Assembly: GCA_022791455.1 (NCBI GenBank)
Contig: JAAVZC010000007.1
Location: 62,001 to 126,000 of the forward strand
DNA: 64,000 nt
From: Eggerthellaceae bacterium
Lineage (GTDB): Bacteria; Actinomycetota; Coriobacteriia; Coriobacteriales; Eggerthellaceae
Direction: 5' to 3'
Part shown: piece after piece, positions 17,325-27,610 of the stretch
Layout of the letters: each line of letters starts with the position of its first letter
How positions within the stretch are numbered: position 1 is the first letter of the stretch
The notes under the pieces: generated by a model
Database searches by the model: none
The model's input: the letters and a program-made list of their open reading frames with translations, nothing else
What the model was told of the DNA's origin: nothing
Program-made: the position numbers and the translations under genes

Positions 17325-19426
17325 GCACGCAGAACGATTTCGAGAAAGTGGCCGCGGCCCTGCGGGCAGATGCGGAAAGCCACCCCGCGCCCGCAAGCCT
17401 TGAGCCTGAGGCCATCGCGAAGCGGCTGAGCACCGAGGCCGCCGAAACCGGCGCGGCCGTCTCGCCCGAGACCGCCGCCTTCACCGTTGTCCCCAAGGAC
17501 GGCCCCGCCCCCCGCCGCACGAGCCGCCGTTGGCCGGTGGCGGTGGCCGCTAGCGTGGCGCTGCTGGCGGGCGTGGGCGTGGTAGCGGCCGTCGCCCTGA
17601 ACGGCGCGCCCTTCGGCCCCTTCAACACCGGCTTCGACCCGGCCCCCGACGCCCTGCCCCAGAACGACCTGAACGCCGCAGACCTGAGCGCGCTGGAAGA
17701 TGCGGCCGATGCCACTGCCGAAGACCCTTTCGCCACTGCCCAGTCCTACGAGGAAATCCGCGCCTGCCTGGTGGCCTCGCAGGAGGCGGCGACCCAGGCC
17801 AGCACCTTCATGGCCGACGGCGCTGCAGCCAACAGCGCCCGCGCAGAGATCGCCGCCACCGAGATGGAGGGCCTCTCCTCGGCCAAGTCCGCCACCTCCT
17901 TCACCGACACCAACGTCCGCACCGACGGCGTGGGCGAAGCGGACTCCGTGAAGACCGACGGCAACCGCCTGTACGTGATGCAAGACGACGCCCGCACCAT
18001 TACCATCGTCGATCCCGGCGACGGCCACATGAGCGAACTAGGCACCATCGCCATGGAAGGCGACGCCCAGCTGAGCGAGTTCTATCTGGAAGGGAGCCGG
18101 CTGCTGGCCTTCTGCACCGTCTATCCCGAGGGGAAAGAGCAGCCGGACGGCACCTTCACTTTCGAGCCGCCCCACACCCGCATGGACACCTACGACGTGT
18201 CCGACCCGGCTAACCCCACTCGCATCGCATCGATCAGCCAAAGCGGCAGCTACCGCACCGCACGCGTCGCCGACGGCTACGCCTACTTGTTCAGCGACCA
18301 GTGGGAAATGGACACCGAAAGTCGCGAGAACCCCGCCGCCTACACTCCCACCGTCGACGGCGAAGTGATGAAGTGCGGCAACATCTACCTGCCCCCCGAC
18401 GGGATGGGCAACAGCTATCTGGTTATCACCTCGGTGAAGCTGGATGACCCGGGCACCGTGGTGGATCAGAAGGCCATTCTGGGCCAGAGTGGCGACGTGT
18501 ATATGAGCGGCGAGAACATCTTCGCCTACGAGACCACCGGCCAGCACTACAACTTCGTGCCGCTGGCCCGCATGGAGACTGCAGAAGACGATGCGACTTC
18601 GGACGAGGCGAGCAACGGCCCCACCGTGGAAACCTGCATCCGCAAGTTCACCTTTAAGGATGGCAAGCTGCAGGGCGACGCCCAGGTCAAGCTGGCGGGC
18701 ATGGTGGACGACAGCTTCAGCCTGGATGAATTCGACGGCCACCTGCGCGTGGTAACCACCGTCTACGACGCCGACGGCAATACCGAAAACGCCCTGTATG
18801 TGCTGAACGACCAACTGGAAGAAACCGGGCGCATCGACAACATTGCCCCCGGCGAGCAGGTGTACTCCGCCCGATTCCTCGGTGAAACCGGCTACTTCGT
18901 CACCTTCAAGCAGGTAGACCCGCTGTTCAGCGTGGACCTGTCCGATCCGGCGAACCCCCGCATCATCGGCGAGCTGAAGATCCCCGGGTTCAGCGAGTAC
19001 CTGCACCCCTATGGCGACGGGCTGCTGCTGGGCATTGGCATGAGCGCCGATGACGCCGGCGCTACCGACGGACTGAAGCTCTCGATGTTCGACGTGTCCG
19101 ACCCCACCAATGTGACAGAAGTAGCCACGAGCGTGCTGGACCAGGTGTATTACTCCGATGTGTTCACTTCTTACAAGGCCGCCCTCATCGAGCCGGAAAC
19201 CGACATCATCGGGTTCGCCATCGACGGCGGAGACGGGCCCGAGTACTGCGTCTTCGGCTACAACAACGACGCGTTCGACCAGAAGATGCGCGAGCACGTC
19301 AACAACACCGGCTGGCTTTCTACCCGCGGCGTGCGGATCGGCGACGTGCTGTACGTCATCGGCAGCAACGCCCTGGAAAGCCACCGAATCGGCAGCTACG
19401 AAAAGATCGACGACCTGCTGATTTAA
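17321..19426 (+). CDS. Membrane-anchored beta-propeller protein, probable anti-sigma partner
   Basis: A 701-residue protein. Residues 1-70 are predicted cytoplasmic and one transmembrane helix spans about 71-94 (after RRTSRRW). From about residue 205 (TNVRTDGVGEADSVKTDG) a secreted beta-propeller domain of the Beta_propel type (PF09826) runs to the end. Topology and the 4-bp overlap with the ECF sigma gene suggest that the N-terminal tail binds the sigma factor and the outside propeller senses a signal. There is no recognisable zinc-binding HxxxCxxC anti-sigma motif, so this role is inference. No protease gene for regulated proteolysis is adjacent. Confidence 0.85.
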   Translation: MSTQNDFEKVAAALRADAESHPAPASLEPEAIAKRLSTEAAETGAAVSPETAAFTVVPKDGPAPRRTSRRWPVAVAASVALLAGVGVVAAVALNGAPFGPFNTGFDPAPDALPQNDLNAADLSALEDAADATAEDPFATAQSYEEIRACLVASQEAATQASTFMADGAAANSARAEIAATEMEGLSSAKSATSFTDTNVRTDGVGEADSVKTDGNRLYVMQDDARTITIVDPGDGHMSELGTIAMEGDAQLSEFYLEGSRLLAFCTVYPEGKEQPDGTFTFEPPHTRMDTYDVSDPANPTRIASISQSGSYRTARVADGYAYLFSDQWEMDTESRENPAAYTPTVDGEVMKCGNIYLPPDGMGNSYLVITSVKLDDPGTVVDQKAILGQSGDVYMSGENIFAYETTGQHYNFVPLARMETAEDDATSDEASNGPTVETCIRKFTFKDGKLQGDAQVKLAGMVDDSFSLDEFDGHLRVVTTVYDADGNTENALYVLNDQLEETGRIDNIAPGEQVYSARFLGETGYFVTFKQVDPLFSVDLSDPANPRIIGELKIPGFSEYLHPYGDGLLLGIGMSADDAGATDGLKLSMFDVSDPTNVTEVATSVLDQVYYSDVFTSYKAALIEPETDIIGFAIDGGDGPEYCVFGYNNDAFDQKMREHVNNTGWLSTRGVRIGDVLYVIGSNALESHRIGSYEKIDDLLI

Positions 19427-19440
19427 GCCAGCAGTCGCGC

Positions 19441-19498
19441 CTGAGCGCAGCAAGGGGTCTTCGGGGTCAACACGGCGAAGATCCTTCGCTGCGCTCAG
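19441..19498. repeat. 58-bp hairpin repeat, copy 1
   Basis: The arms CTGAGCGCAGC and GCTGCGCTCAG pair around TCTTCGGGGTCAACACGGCGAAGA. It is identical to 19681-19738 and closely related to 25140-25200. It follows the beta-propeller stop and could end that transcript. Confidence 0.8.
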
Positions 19499-19567
19499 GA
19501 TGACGAAAATAACCCAACTGGGAAAACACACCATGTTAGGACGGGTAAGCGAAAGGCCCTCCCTCTT

Positions 19568-19668
19568 CGTCATCTCGACCGGAGGCCCGAAGGGCCGTAG
19601 TGGAGAGATCTTCTCAGCGGGAAAGATCTCTCCACTACGCGGCTAAAGCCGCTCCGGTCGAGATGACG
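19568..19668. repeat. Palindromic repeat (CGTCATCTCGACCGG family), complete copy
   Basis: A 101-bp element bounded by CGTCATCTCGACCGG and its inverse CCGGTCGAGATGACG. The inner arms TAGTGGAGAGATCTT and AAGATCTCTCCACTA also pair. Relatives occur at 40918-40980 (one arm) and inside the tsaB-rimI-tsaD coding region at 42866-42987 and about 43836-43902. Confidence 0.85.
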
Positions 19669-19680
19669 AGAAATCACCCA

Positions 19681-19738
19681 CTGAGCGCAGCAAGGGGTCT
19701 TCGGGGTCAACACGGCGAAGATCCTTCGCTGCGCTCAG
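19681..19738. repeat. 58-bp hairpin repeat, copy 2
   Basis: Identical to 19441-19498 over 58 bases, in the same orientation and 240 bp downstream, flanking the palindromic repeat between them. Confidence 0.8.
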
Positions 19739-19744
19739 AAAGCA

Positions 19745-19779
19745 GAGGATCGCCCGGACTCACGATCCGGGCGATCCTC
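19745..19779 (-). terminator. Stem-loop after the oxidoreductase operon
   Basis: A perfect 14-bp stem (GAGGATCGCCCGGA), a 7-base loop and the inverse arm. It lies 55 bp beyond the stop of the minus-strand 4Fe-4S gene and is followed on that strand by TGCTTTC, a weak T-run. It probably ends the operon 23339-19834. Confidence 0.65.
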
Positions 19780-19833
19780 GCCGATGATAGCCGCCCCAAG
19801 ACAAAGGGGATCTCGAGGCAACGAGAGAAGGGC

Positions 19834-20490
19834 TTATCCCTGCCAGGTCATCTTACGCAGAATATAGCGATACGAGGGATTGTTGCCCGCATTGGGCAGT
19901 TCGTAAACATCGCTGTCCGAGAACTCGTTTACCGCATCGCGCAAGTTCACACGTGCCGCATGCATCTCTTCGTAGCTGGCCGAGGAGTCTCCTGGGTTGG
20001 CCGGACCGACGAAGGAGTCCAAGCCGGCTTCCAAATCTCCGAAGAAGCGGGCACGCCCACCGCACTGGGCAACGCATTGAGGAAGCTCCCCCTGGGCCGT
20101 CTGCTGCTCGCAGAGCGTACACTTCTCGACCACTTTCTCTTCCTCATTAAGATACCGTACCCCGTAAGGGCAGGCCATGGCGCAGAACTGGCACCCGATG
20201 CACTTGGCCTTGTCAATCTGCACCGTTCCGTCTGCGGTCTTATGGCTCGCTTCGGTCGGGCACACGCTCACGCAGGCGGGATCCACGCAGTGCTGGCAGC
20301 TCAACGGAAGAAAGTACAGATCCACATCCGGGTAGTCTCCCGATCCACCCGCCGTCGGATTGGGCCCCACGCGCAGAACCTTATTCCAATAGGCGCCAAT
20401 GGGCACGTTGTTCACCACTTTGCAAGCCACGCTGCAGGCAAGACAGCCGACGCATCGATTCAAGTCGGTGACAATAGCATACTGGGTCAT
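19834..20490 (-). CDS. 4Fe-4S dicluster ferredoxin subunit (DmsB type)
   Basis: A 218-residue electron-transfer subunit with four cysteine groups: CVGCLACSVAC (about residues 13-23), CQHCVDPACVSVCP, CIGCQFCAMACP and CTLCEQQTAQGELPQC. This is the DmsB/PhsB pattern for four Fe-S clusters. It starts two bases after the stop of the molybdopterin subunit gene, behind GGGAAGGGAC, so the two are one operon. No NrfD-type membrane anchor follows, so the two-subunit enzyme is probably soluble on the outer side of the membrane and must receive electrons from another carrier. It has no signal peptide; export would be by hitch-hiking with its Tat partner. Confidence 0.93.
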   Translation of the reverse strand: MTQYAIVTDLNRCVGCLACSVACKVVNNVPIGAYWNKVLRVGPNPTAGGSGDYPDVDLYFLPLSCQHCVDPACVSVCPTEASHKTADGTVQIDKAKCIGCQFCAMACPYGVRYLNEEEKVVEKCTLCEQQTAQGELPQCVAQCGGRARFFGDLEAGLDSFVGPANPGDSSASYEEMHAARVNLRDAVNEFSDSDVYELPNAGNNPSYRYILRKMTWQG

Positions 20491-20492
20491 AA

Positions 20493-23339
20493 TTAGTCGT
20501 CCCTTCCCTCATAGGTGGGCAGCCATTCCTTCAAACGCTCATCGGAGGCATCGCAGATCATCGGCTGTCCGTCATAGCCGATGGGCACAACCGATCCACC
20601 CGGGCAGTTCTCGGGCGTTGCTTTGTAAATGTTCACCGGGTAGGCGCGCAGGTTCGAAGTGCCCACGCAGGGGTCTTGCGCTGTGCGGTCCACCAAGCAG
20701 TTCACGCCCACCAGCTCGAATCCACGCCCAGCAGCGTTAATTTCCGGCAGCCACCACTGGTGCTCGCAGTTGATTACGCCATCCTGGATGCCGTAATACA
20801 AGTCGGCTACTTGGCGAATCTTCCCGCTGGCCGTCTCGATCCAACACCAATCACCCTGGCTGATTCCCAAACGCTCGGCCATGTTGGGATTGATCTCCAC
20901 ACGCGGCGCCGGCCAATGCTCACGGCACCAAGGAAGCTGACGGTGCTCGCTATGGAAGTAAACGGGGATGCGGCGCCCGGTGGTCATGGTGTAGGGATAG
21001 TCGTTGTAAAGTTCGGGCTTGCTGCGAATGGACTGCGGCGGATCTACGAAGGTGGGCAGGTTGTAGCGGCCATCCGGATAGGTGCTTTCCATGACCAGCG
21101 ACCACAGTTCGTGCTTGCCTGAAGGAGTGGGATAGCCGGGCTTCCCGCCGTTAAGGGCGCCGGTCTGGTAGCGGCGATACGTGCCCCAGTCATCCGGGTT
21201 CTCCTTCTTGCAGTCGATCCACCCTTCCTTCTGAAACTTATCAGCGAATTCCTGCCAGGTCATGCCGGTGCCCCGAAGTACGGAATTGCACACCCCTTCC
21301 CAATTGGGCCACTGCTCGTCGCCTTCACCTTGGCTCCAGGGAATACCCTGCACCTTGAACAGGCCAATGGTGATCTCCGGGTCCCAGCGGCAATCTGCCG
21401 GCGGATCCACGCAGCGGCAAGTAGCCCCCGCAGCGCCAGAAGACCCTTGACTCTTGCGAGGCGAATTCACCTCCAGCCAATGCCACACCGGCAGCACGAT
21501 ATCCGCCGCTCCCGCCGTGGGAGTGAGCCACAGGTCGGCCACCACCCAGAAGTCGAAGCCCTTGAGCGCCTCCCAGTTGTAGAGCGAGTTGCCCATCGAC
21601 ATAAAGTCGCCCGACATGCAGAACCCGCCGACGATGGGGTACGGCTCACCCGTATGGGCTGCCTCCATAAGCGTTTCAGCATCTGACCACTGCGGAGCAT
21701 ACGTGGAATAGAGCGGGAACTTCTCCTTACCGATGATGGGGAGATCGGAGCGGGGGCCGCCTCCCATCACATCAGGCATGCCACCCACCAACTCACCGTC
21801 AAACGTGAATGTAGTGGGGCCGCGCATTCCTGCCGGAGTATCGTAGTTGCCTGTCATAGCCGTCAATGCGTCAATGCAGCGGCAGTTCTGCACACAGTTG
21901 CCCGCGTGCTCTACAGCGAGCATGTACTGAATGCCACCGTTGCCATAACCAGTGGAGGGGTCGAGGCGCGTGGCGTACGCCTTCGCCGCCGCTTCAATCT
22001 TCTCCGGGGCCACGCCGCAAATCTCGGTAGCCTTTTCCGGCGAATACTGAGCGCACATCTCGCGATAATGCTCCCAAACCGGCCGCACCGTATGGGCAGA
22101 ACCGTCCTTGGTGGTAACAGTGAACTCGCCGTAAATTGCTGGGTCGATTTCGCGCTCGAAGCCATCCTCGATACCGAAACCAGTGGCGTTCAGCACGAAT
22201 CCCTGGGCAACACCGGCCGGAAGATCCTGAGCAGCCTCCTTGCCCTCAGTGGCGGGCTGCCAGGTTTCCCCTTCCCACAAGCAGGTCTCGCAATCGTAAT
22301 AGGTTAGCCCGTCGGAAATGGTGTCCCAAACCATAAAACGCTTGGGGCTGCCCCCTTCCACCATATCGCTCTCTTTGAGCAGACGCGTCTTGACCTCATA
22401 GGAGCTGCGCCCGGGCAGCATCCAGCCCGACGGCTCGATGTCCTCGCACACCAAAAACGGTGCATCCATCCACTTCTTCACGTAGATGGGGTCATACAGC
22501 TCGTTCTCGATGATGACGTTTGCCCATGAAAGCGCCAGAACAGCGTCGGTGCCGGGGAACACGTTGTTCCAGATATCAGCCTCGTGACCCAGGTTTGTCT
22601 TACGGGGGTCAACCGAGATATAGGTGTCGGATGTGCTTCCGCAATCTACCACGGTGCGGCAGGAATCGTCGTAGTTCGACAGCTCGCCGGAACCGCCCCA
22701 CTGCACGTAAACCTTCGGGCGGTCCACCACCGCCATGAAGCTGAATGCGTTCGACGACACCATGCCGGTCGCGTACCAGCGCGGACCTTTGCACACCTGG
22801 TTGGGTGTGTACTTGTTATTGGAGCCGCCCATGGCGGTACCCAGCGCGCCATACGGAGCCATCGACCAGATACGGCTGGTGCCGCCCATGCCGAACATGC
22901 TCGAGCCATCATATTTGTTGGCCAGTTCGGTGAACTTCTCGTGCATGATCTGGTAAGCCTCGTCCCAACTGATGCGCTGCCAGCCGGGATCGCCTTCGTC
23001 CTTGGGATTCGTTCGCTTCATGGGGTGCTTGTTGCGCGCTGGATGATAGCAGGCCTGCAGCGACGCCTGAGACTTCGTGCAGCAGTTGCCCATCGACTGG
23101 AAGGCGCTCTCATCACCCTCAATCTTGACCACGCGGCCGTCAGCCACCGTGACGAAAACGCCGCATTCCATCTTGCCGCAACCACGGCAACAGGTGCGAA
23201 TGCGCTTGACCTCTCCCGCGCTCGCCTCGCCCACTTCCGCCATCGCGGCGCCAGCCGCCGTCGAGGTCAAAGCCCCTGCGGCAGCGGTAGCGGCAGCCAC
23301 CTTCAGAAACGAGCGGCGGGTAAGATTCCTCTTTCCCAT
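20493..23339 (-). CDS. Tat-exported molybdopterin oxidoreductase, catalytic subunit
   Basis: A 948-residue DMSO-reductase-superfamily protein. The twin-arginine signal is TRRSFLK at residues 7-13 plus an alanine-rich core. Cysteines at 50/51, 54, 59 and 86/87 (RTCCRGCGKMECG, GNCC) can hold one 4Fe-4S cluster. C183 in NQVCKGPR lies where a Mo ligand is expected. The C-terminal MopB domain contains PNMAERLGISQGDWCWIETA. AGGAGG precedes the start at 23339. The substrate is unknown. Two subunits with no anchor, next to a membrane LuxR regulator, match the layout of the catechol dehydroxylase loci of Eggerthella/Gordonibacter, but other reductases of this superfamily remain possible. Confidence 0.92.
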   Translation of the reverse strand: MGKRNLTRRSFLKVAAATAAAGALTSTAAGAAMAEVGEASAGEVKRIRTCCRGCGKMECGVFVTVADGRVVKIEGDESAFQSMGNCCTKSQASLQACYHPARNKHPMKRTNPKDEGDPGWQRISWDEAYQIMHEKFTELANKYDGSSMFGMGGTSRIWSMAPYGALGTAMGGSNNKYTPNQVCKGPRWYATGMVSSNAFSFMAVVDRPKVYVQWGGSGELSNYDDSCRTVVDCGSTSDTYISVDPRKTNLGHEADIWNNVFPGTDAVLALSWANVIIENELYDPIYVKKWMDAPFLVCEDIEPSGWMLPGRSSYEVKTRLLKESDMVEGGSPKRFMVWDTISDGLTYYDCETCLWEGETWQPATEGKEAAQDLPAGVAQGFVLNATGFGIEDGFEREIDPAIYGEFTVTTKDGSAHTVRPVWEHYREMCAQYSPEKATEICGVAPEKIEAAAKAYATRLDPSTGYGNGGIQYMLAVEHAGNCVQNCRCIDALTAMTGNYDTPAGMRGPTTFTFDGELVGGMPDVMGGGPRSDLPIIGKEKFPLYSTYAPQWSDAETLMEAAHTGEPYPIVGGFCMSGDFMSMGNSLYNWEALKGFDFWVVADLWLTPTAGAADIVLPVWHWLEVNSPRKSQGSSGAAGATCRCVDPPADCRWDPEITIGLFKVQGIPWSQGEGDEQWPNWEGVCNSVLRGTGMTWQEFADKFQKEGWIDCKKENPDDWGTYRRYQTGALNGGKPGYPTPSGKHELWSLVMESTYPDGRYNLPTFVDPPQSIRSKPELYNDYPYTMTTGRRIPVYFHSEHRQLPWCREHWPAPRVEINPNMAERLGISQGDWCWIETASGKIRQVADLYYGIQDGVINCEHQWWLPEINAAGRGFELVGVNCLVDRTAQDPCVGTSNLRAYPVNIYKATPENCPGGSVVPIGYDGQPMICDASDERLKEWLPTYEGRDD

Positions 23340-23651
23340 AGATCCTCCTCTTTCCTCGAACCTTGGAAGCCGAAGCTGCTGCACGACTTCCATCTCGAGG
23401 AAATAGTCGCAAACGAAGCGCTCAGCCGTAATCACCCCCGCAAGGGGCATGAGCGCTTGATGCACTCCCCCCTACAAGGTGGTTATGAAGAATTAGGCAG
23501 AAAACAAGACTCACCTCCGGAAGGGTATTTTTACGTTTCCCCATATCGATCGATGATTTTTCGAATCAACAAAATGAGTGCGTTGTCTTGCGACCGCTAT
23601 AATGACCTAAATGGTCATAGTCCGAAGGTACGCGAGGGGGCAAGTACTTCG
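23340..23651. promoter_or_regulatory. Divergent control region between the Mo enzyme and LuxR genes
   Basis: 312 bp without a supported gene. Toward the LuxR gene, a consensus TATAAT is at 23598-23603 and a 15-bp dyad TGACC-TAAAT-GGTCA covers 23603-23617 where transcription should start. The Mo-enzyme promoter should also be here, but no clear hexamers were found. The dyad is a candidate LuxR operator or autoregulatory site. Confidence 0.6.
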
Positions 23652-25130
23652 ATGGGCCTTTTATCCAAACAGGGGTTCCAACAATACGCCGCACTCGGTC
23701 TACTGTGCGCAGGGCTCGCCCTCCTCATTGGCTGGCAGCTGATGATGTTTCGCAGCGTCACCCCCTACATACGCTCCTTTGCAGGCCCTGAGGCAGTACT
23801 CGATCACGCCTATCTGCTTGTTGGACTCGCACAGCTTTTGTATCTGTTGATCATCGCTCGAAATTCCGCGCCCTTTGCGCTTCTCCTTGATAAGCGGTGG
23901 GCCCCATTTGCTGCCGCCGCGCTCATGGGTATCGGAACCGTGGTGCTCGGGCTCTCTGGATCAAAGCCGGAAACGCTTTTGCCCCTGTGCATCCTTGGTG
24001 GCATAATAGCCGGAGGCGGCTCGATATTTTTGCTCCTCGCTTTCGGAAAACAATACTCGAAACTACCCATCGGCACCTGCCTCACCACCAGCGCCATAGC
24101 CTTCATATCAGCGGTAGTGCTGTTTCTTCTTTTCGGGATGCTCGTACTAACGCCCGCCCTCGTCTGCTCGACCACCTGCGCCGTCTTGAGCGGGATCGCC
24201 TTGGGCCTTCACGGGACATTCGGCCAGATCAAGTGCGGCAAAGACGAAGCACAGCGTCCGATTCGCGTGATCGCTGCCCAGCCCGTCTCTGACCGAAGGC
24301 TCATCGCGAAATTCGCCATCCTCATTGCCATTTGGGGCGGCGTCACCGAATTCCTCCGAACGTTTTACGTGCAGTCCGGCGTAAACGAGATTGGCAATAC
24401 GGGGTTTGTCGCTATGCTGGGATTGGGCGCTCTCATTGTGGCAGTACTTGCCACACTCGTCATATTCGGTCTGGCCATTTTTCCGAAGCGGTTCACCCTC
24501 TCCCTCGCCTACCGGGCAGTACTATTGCTTTCGCTCATGGGCATTCTTGTGCTTCCAACATCCTGGGATGGCGACATGGGCATCTTTCCCTATTCCTTGA
24601 CCACCGGATCGTACATGCTTCTCTGGATGCTAGCCTGGATGCTGTCCATCGCCCTCACAAGCCGCCGCGACGAGAACCCCGCAGCAACCCTTTCCGCAAT
24701 ATGGGCCACTTGGACCGCAGGAACCCTCGTTGGGTTCTTTTTGGCGCGCACGCTTTTCGGACCGGTTCACGAGGAGCTGAACGCACTCGTAATTACCACC
24801 GCCGCGCTCGCATGCCTTCTTGTCATGAGCTACCTCTCGGTTTTCACCGAATCCGATGTCGACGCCATGGCCCAGCTTTTTCCCTCCAGAAGAGAGGATC
24901 GGTTCCTTGAGCGCTGCCAAACCGTGGGGAACCAACACGGATTGTCTGGGCGCGAGCAAGAGGTGATGGTTTTCTTGGCGAAAGGACGCAACGCCAACTT
25001 CATCTCTAAGACCCTTTTCATCTCCTACAACACCGTAACCACGCACCGCAAACACATTTACCAGAAACTGGGGATTCATTCACAGCAAGAGCTTCTCGAC
25101 TTGCTGGATCACGAAAAGAAGGCCAGCTGA
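23652..25130 (+). CDS. Membrane-bound LuxR-family transcriptional regulator (12-TM type)
   Basis: A 492-residue protein. About twelve hydrophobic segments fill residues 10-405. A C-terminal LuxR helix-turn-helix follows: LSGREQEVMVFLAKG, then ISKTLFISYNTVTTHRKHIY and LGIHSQQELLDL. This architecture is an Eggerthellaceae hallmark, with the membrane part thought to sense small molecules and the tail to bind DNA. The start at 23652 follows GAGGGGG; upstream frame is open but lacks similarity. It is divergent from the molybdopterin oxidoreductase, so it probably controls that operon. Two paralogues are at 58858-60369 and 62358-63905. Confidence 0.92.
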   Translation: MGLLSKQGFQQYAALGLLCAGLALLIGWQLMMFRSVTPYIRSFAGPEAVLDHAYLLVGLAQLLYLLIIARNSAPFALLLDKRWAPFAAAALMGIGTVVLGLSGSKPETLLPLCILGGIIAGGGSIFLLLAFGKQYSKLPIGTCLTTSAIAFISAVVLFLLFGMLVLTPALVCSTTCAVLSGIALGLHGTFGQIKCGKDEAQRPIRVIAAQPVSDRRLIAKFAILIAIWGGVTEFLRTFYVQSGVNEIGNTGFVAMLGLGALIVAVLATLVIFGLAIFPKRFTLSLAYRAVLLLSLMGILVLPTSWDGDMGIFPYSLTTGSYMLLWMLAWMLSIALTSRRDENPAATLSAIWATWTAGTLVGFFLARTLFGPVHEELNALVITTAALACLLVMSYLSVFTESDVDAMAQLFPSRREDRFLERCQTVGNQHGLSGREQEVMVFLAKGRNANFISKTLFISYNTVTTHRKHIYQKLGIHSQQELLDLLDHEKKAS

Positions 25131-25139
25131 CCATAGACC

Positions 25140-25200
25140 CCGAAGCACAGTGTGGATCTTCGGGGTCAAAACGGCGAAGATCCTTCGCTGCGCTCAGGAT
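25140..25200. repeat. Related hairpin repeat (GATCTTCGGGGTCAA...GCGCTCAGG)
   Basis: A diverged relative of the 58-bp repeat at 19441. The following ~45 bp (AACACACCATGCTAGGGCAG then GTAAGCGAAAGGCC) also match the sequence after the 19441 copy, so the two loci share a composite block. Confidence 0.65.
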
Positions 25201-25255
25201 GACGAAACAACATGTTGCGCAAGAACACACCATGCTAGGGCAGGTAAGCGAAAGG

Positions 25256-25350
25256 CCACCTGGTGGCCCGAATTGCCTTGAAATCCGACCAAGCGTACTT
25301 CGGTACGCGCCGTGTCGGAATTGAAAGGCAAGGCGGGTTGCCAGGTGGCC
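25256..25350. repeat. 95-bp structured hairpin repeat, copy 1
   Basis: A long imperfect hairpin: outer stem GCCACCTGG/CCAGGTGGC, inner stem TTGCCTT/AAGGCAA, CCGAC/GTCGG, and apical GCGTAC-TTCG-GTACGC with a UUCG tetraloop. The copy at 47285-47378 keeps the same fold with paired substitutions in the stems. It lies between convergent luxR and groEL. Confidence 0.75.
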
Positions 25351-25366
25351 TTGCAGCGCCAAGCAG

Positions 25367-25392
25367 TCCGGTCGGCCGTCAGGCCGACCGGA
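25367..25392. terminator. Stem-loop 3' of groEL without T-run
   Basis: TCCGGTCGGCC-GTCA-GGCCGACCGGA is a perfect 11-bp stem beginning 9 bp after the groEL stop. With no T-run on the minus strand, it may stabilise the mRNA end rather than terminate. Confidence 0.5.
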
Positions 25393-25400
25393 ACGAAAGA

Positions 25401-27053
<1,653 letters not shown>

Positions 27054-27064
27054 TCAGAAATCGG

Positions 27065-27394
<330 letters not shown>

Positions 27395-27415
27395 TCACTC
27401 CCTGAGAGGGGAATG

Positions 27416-27442
27416 CTAGCACTCTCACTAACCGAGTGCTAA
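27416..27442 (-). promoter_or_regulatory. CIRCE operator (HrcA site) of groES-groEL
   Basis: CTAGCACTC-N9-GAGTGCTAA differs from the CIRCE consensus at one base. It lies directly after the promoter hexamers, between them and the groES start. By established knowledge HrcA represses here and releases on heat stress. No hrcA gene is in the window. Confidence 0.95.
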
Positions 27443-27455
27443 TTGAACGGTATGC

Positions 27456-27483
27456 ATGATACCAGCGCCACGGTTGATTGCAA
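27456..27483 (-). promoter_or_regulatory. SigA-type promoter of groES-groEL
   Basis: On the minus strand TTGCAA (27478-27483), a 16-bp spacer and TATCAT (27456-27461) are followed at once by CIRCE, giving a normal repressor-over-start arrangement. Confidence 0.75.
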
Positions 27484-27610
27484 CAAAATCGGGAAAAATC
27501 TTAGTGTCTGTGACTCAGATTTCGGAGTTTGTCCACAAGTGCGCCCCGCGCCAAGTTGTCAATTTATCTTAGCCTTGAGCGCGTATAATATTCGCCAAGG
27601 AGGATAATAG

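Larger units (their letters stand above)
19427..19833. other. 407-bp repeat-rich intergenic region
   Basis: No gene. It contains, in order, a 58-bp hairpin repeat, a roughly 100-bp palindromic repeat, a second identical copy of the 58-bp repeat exactly 240 bp after the first, and a terminator hairpin. All are listed separately. Confidence 0.8.

Noticed and set aside
18038-19573. Minus-strand open frame of 511 codons opposite the beta-propeller gene
   Set aside because: It is an antisense artefact; the plus-strand product has a coherent signal/TM/propeller layout.
19427-19833. Regular repeat spacing considered as a CRISPR array
   Set aside because: Only two identical repeats occur, they are 58-bp hairpins with a 182-bp non-spacer interval containing another repeat family, and no cas genes are present.
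20493-23339. Selenocysteine or frameshift in the large Mo enzyme
   Set aside because: The frame is continuous with no in-frame TGA, and C183 offers a normal ligand.
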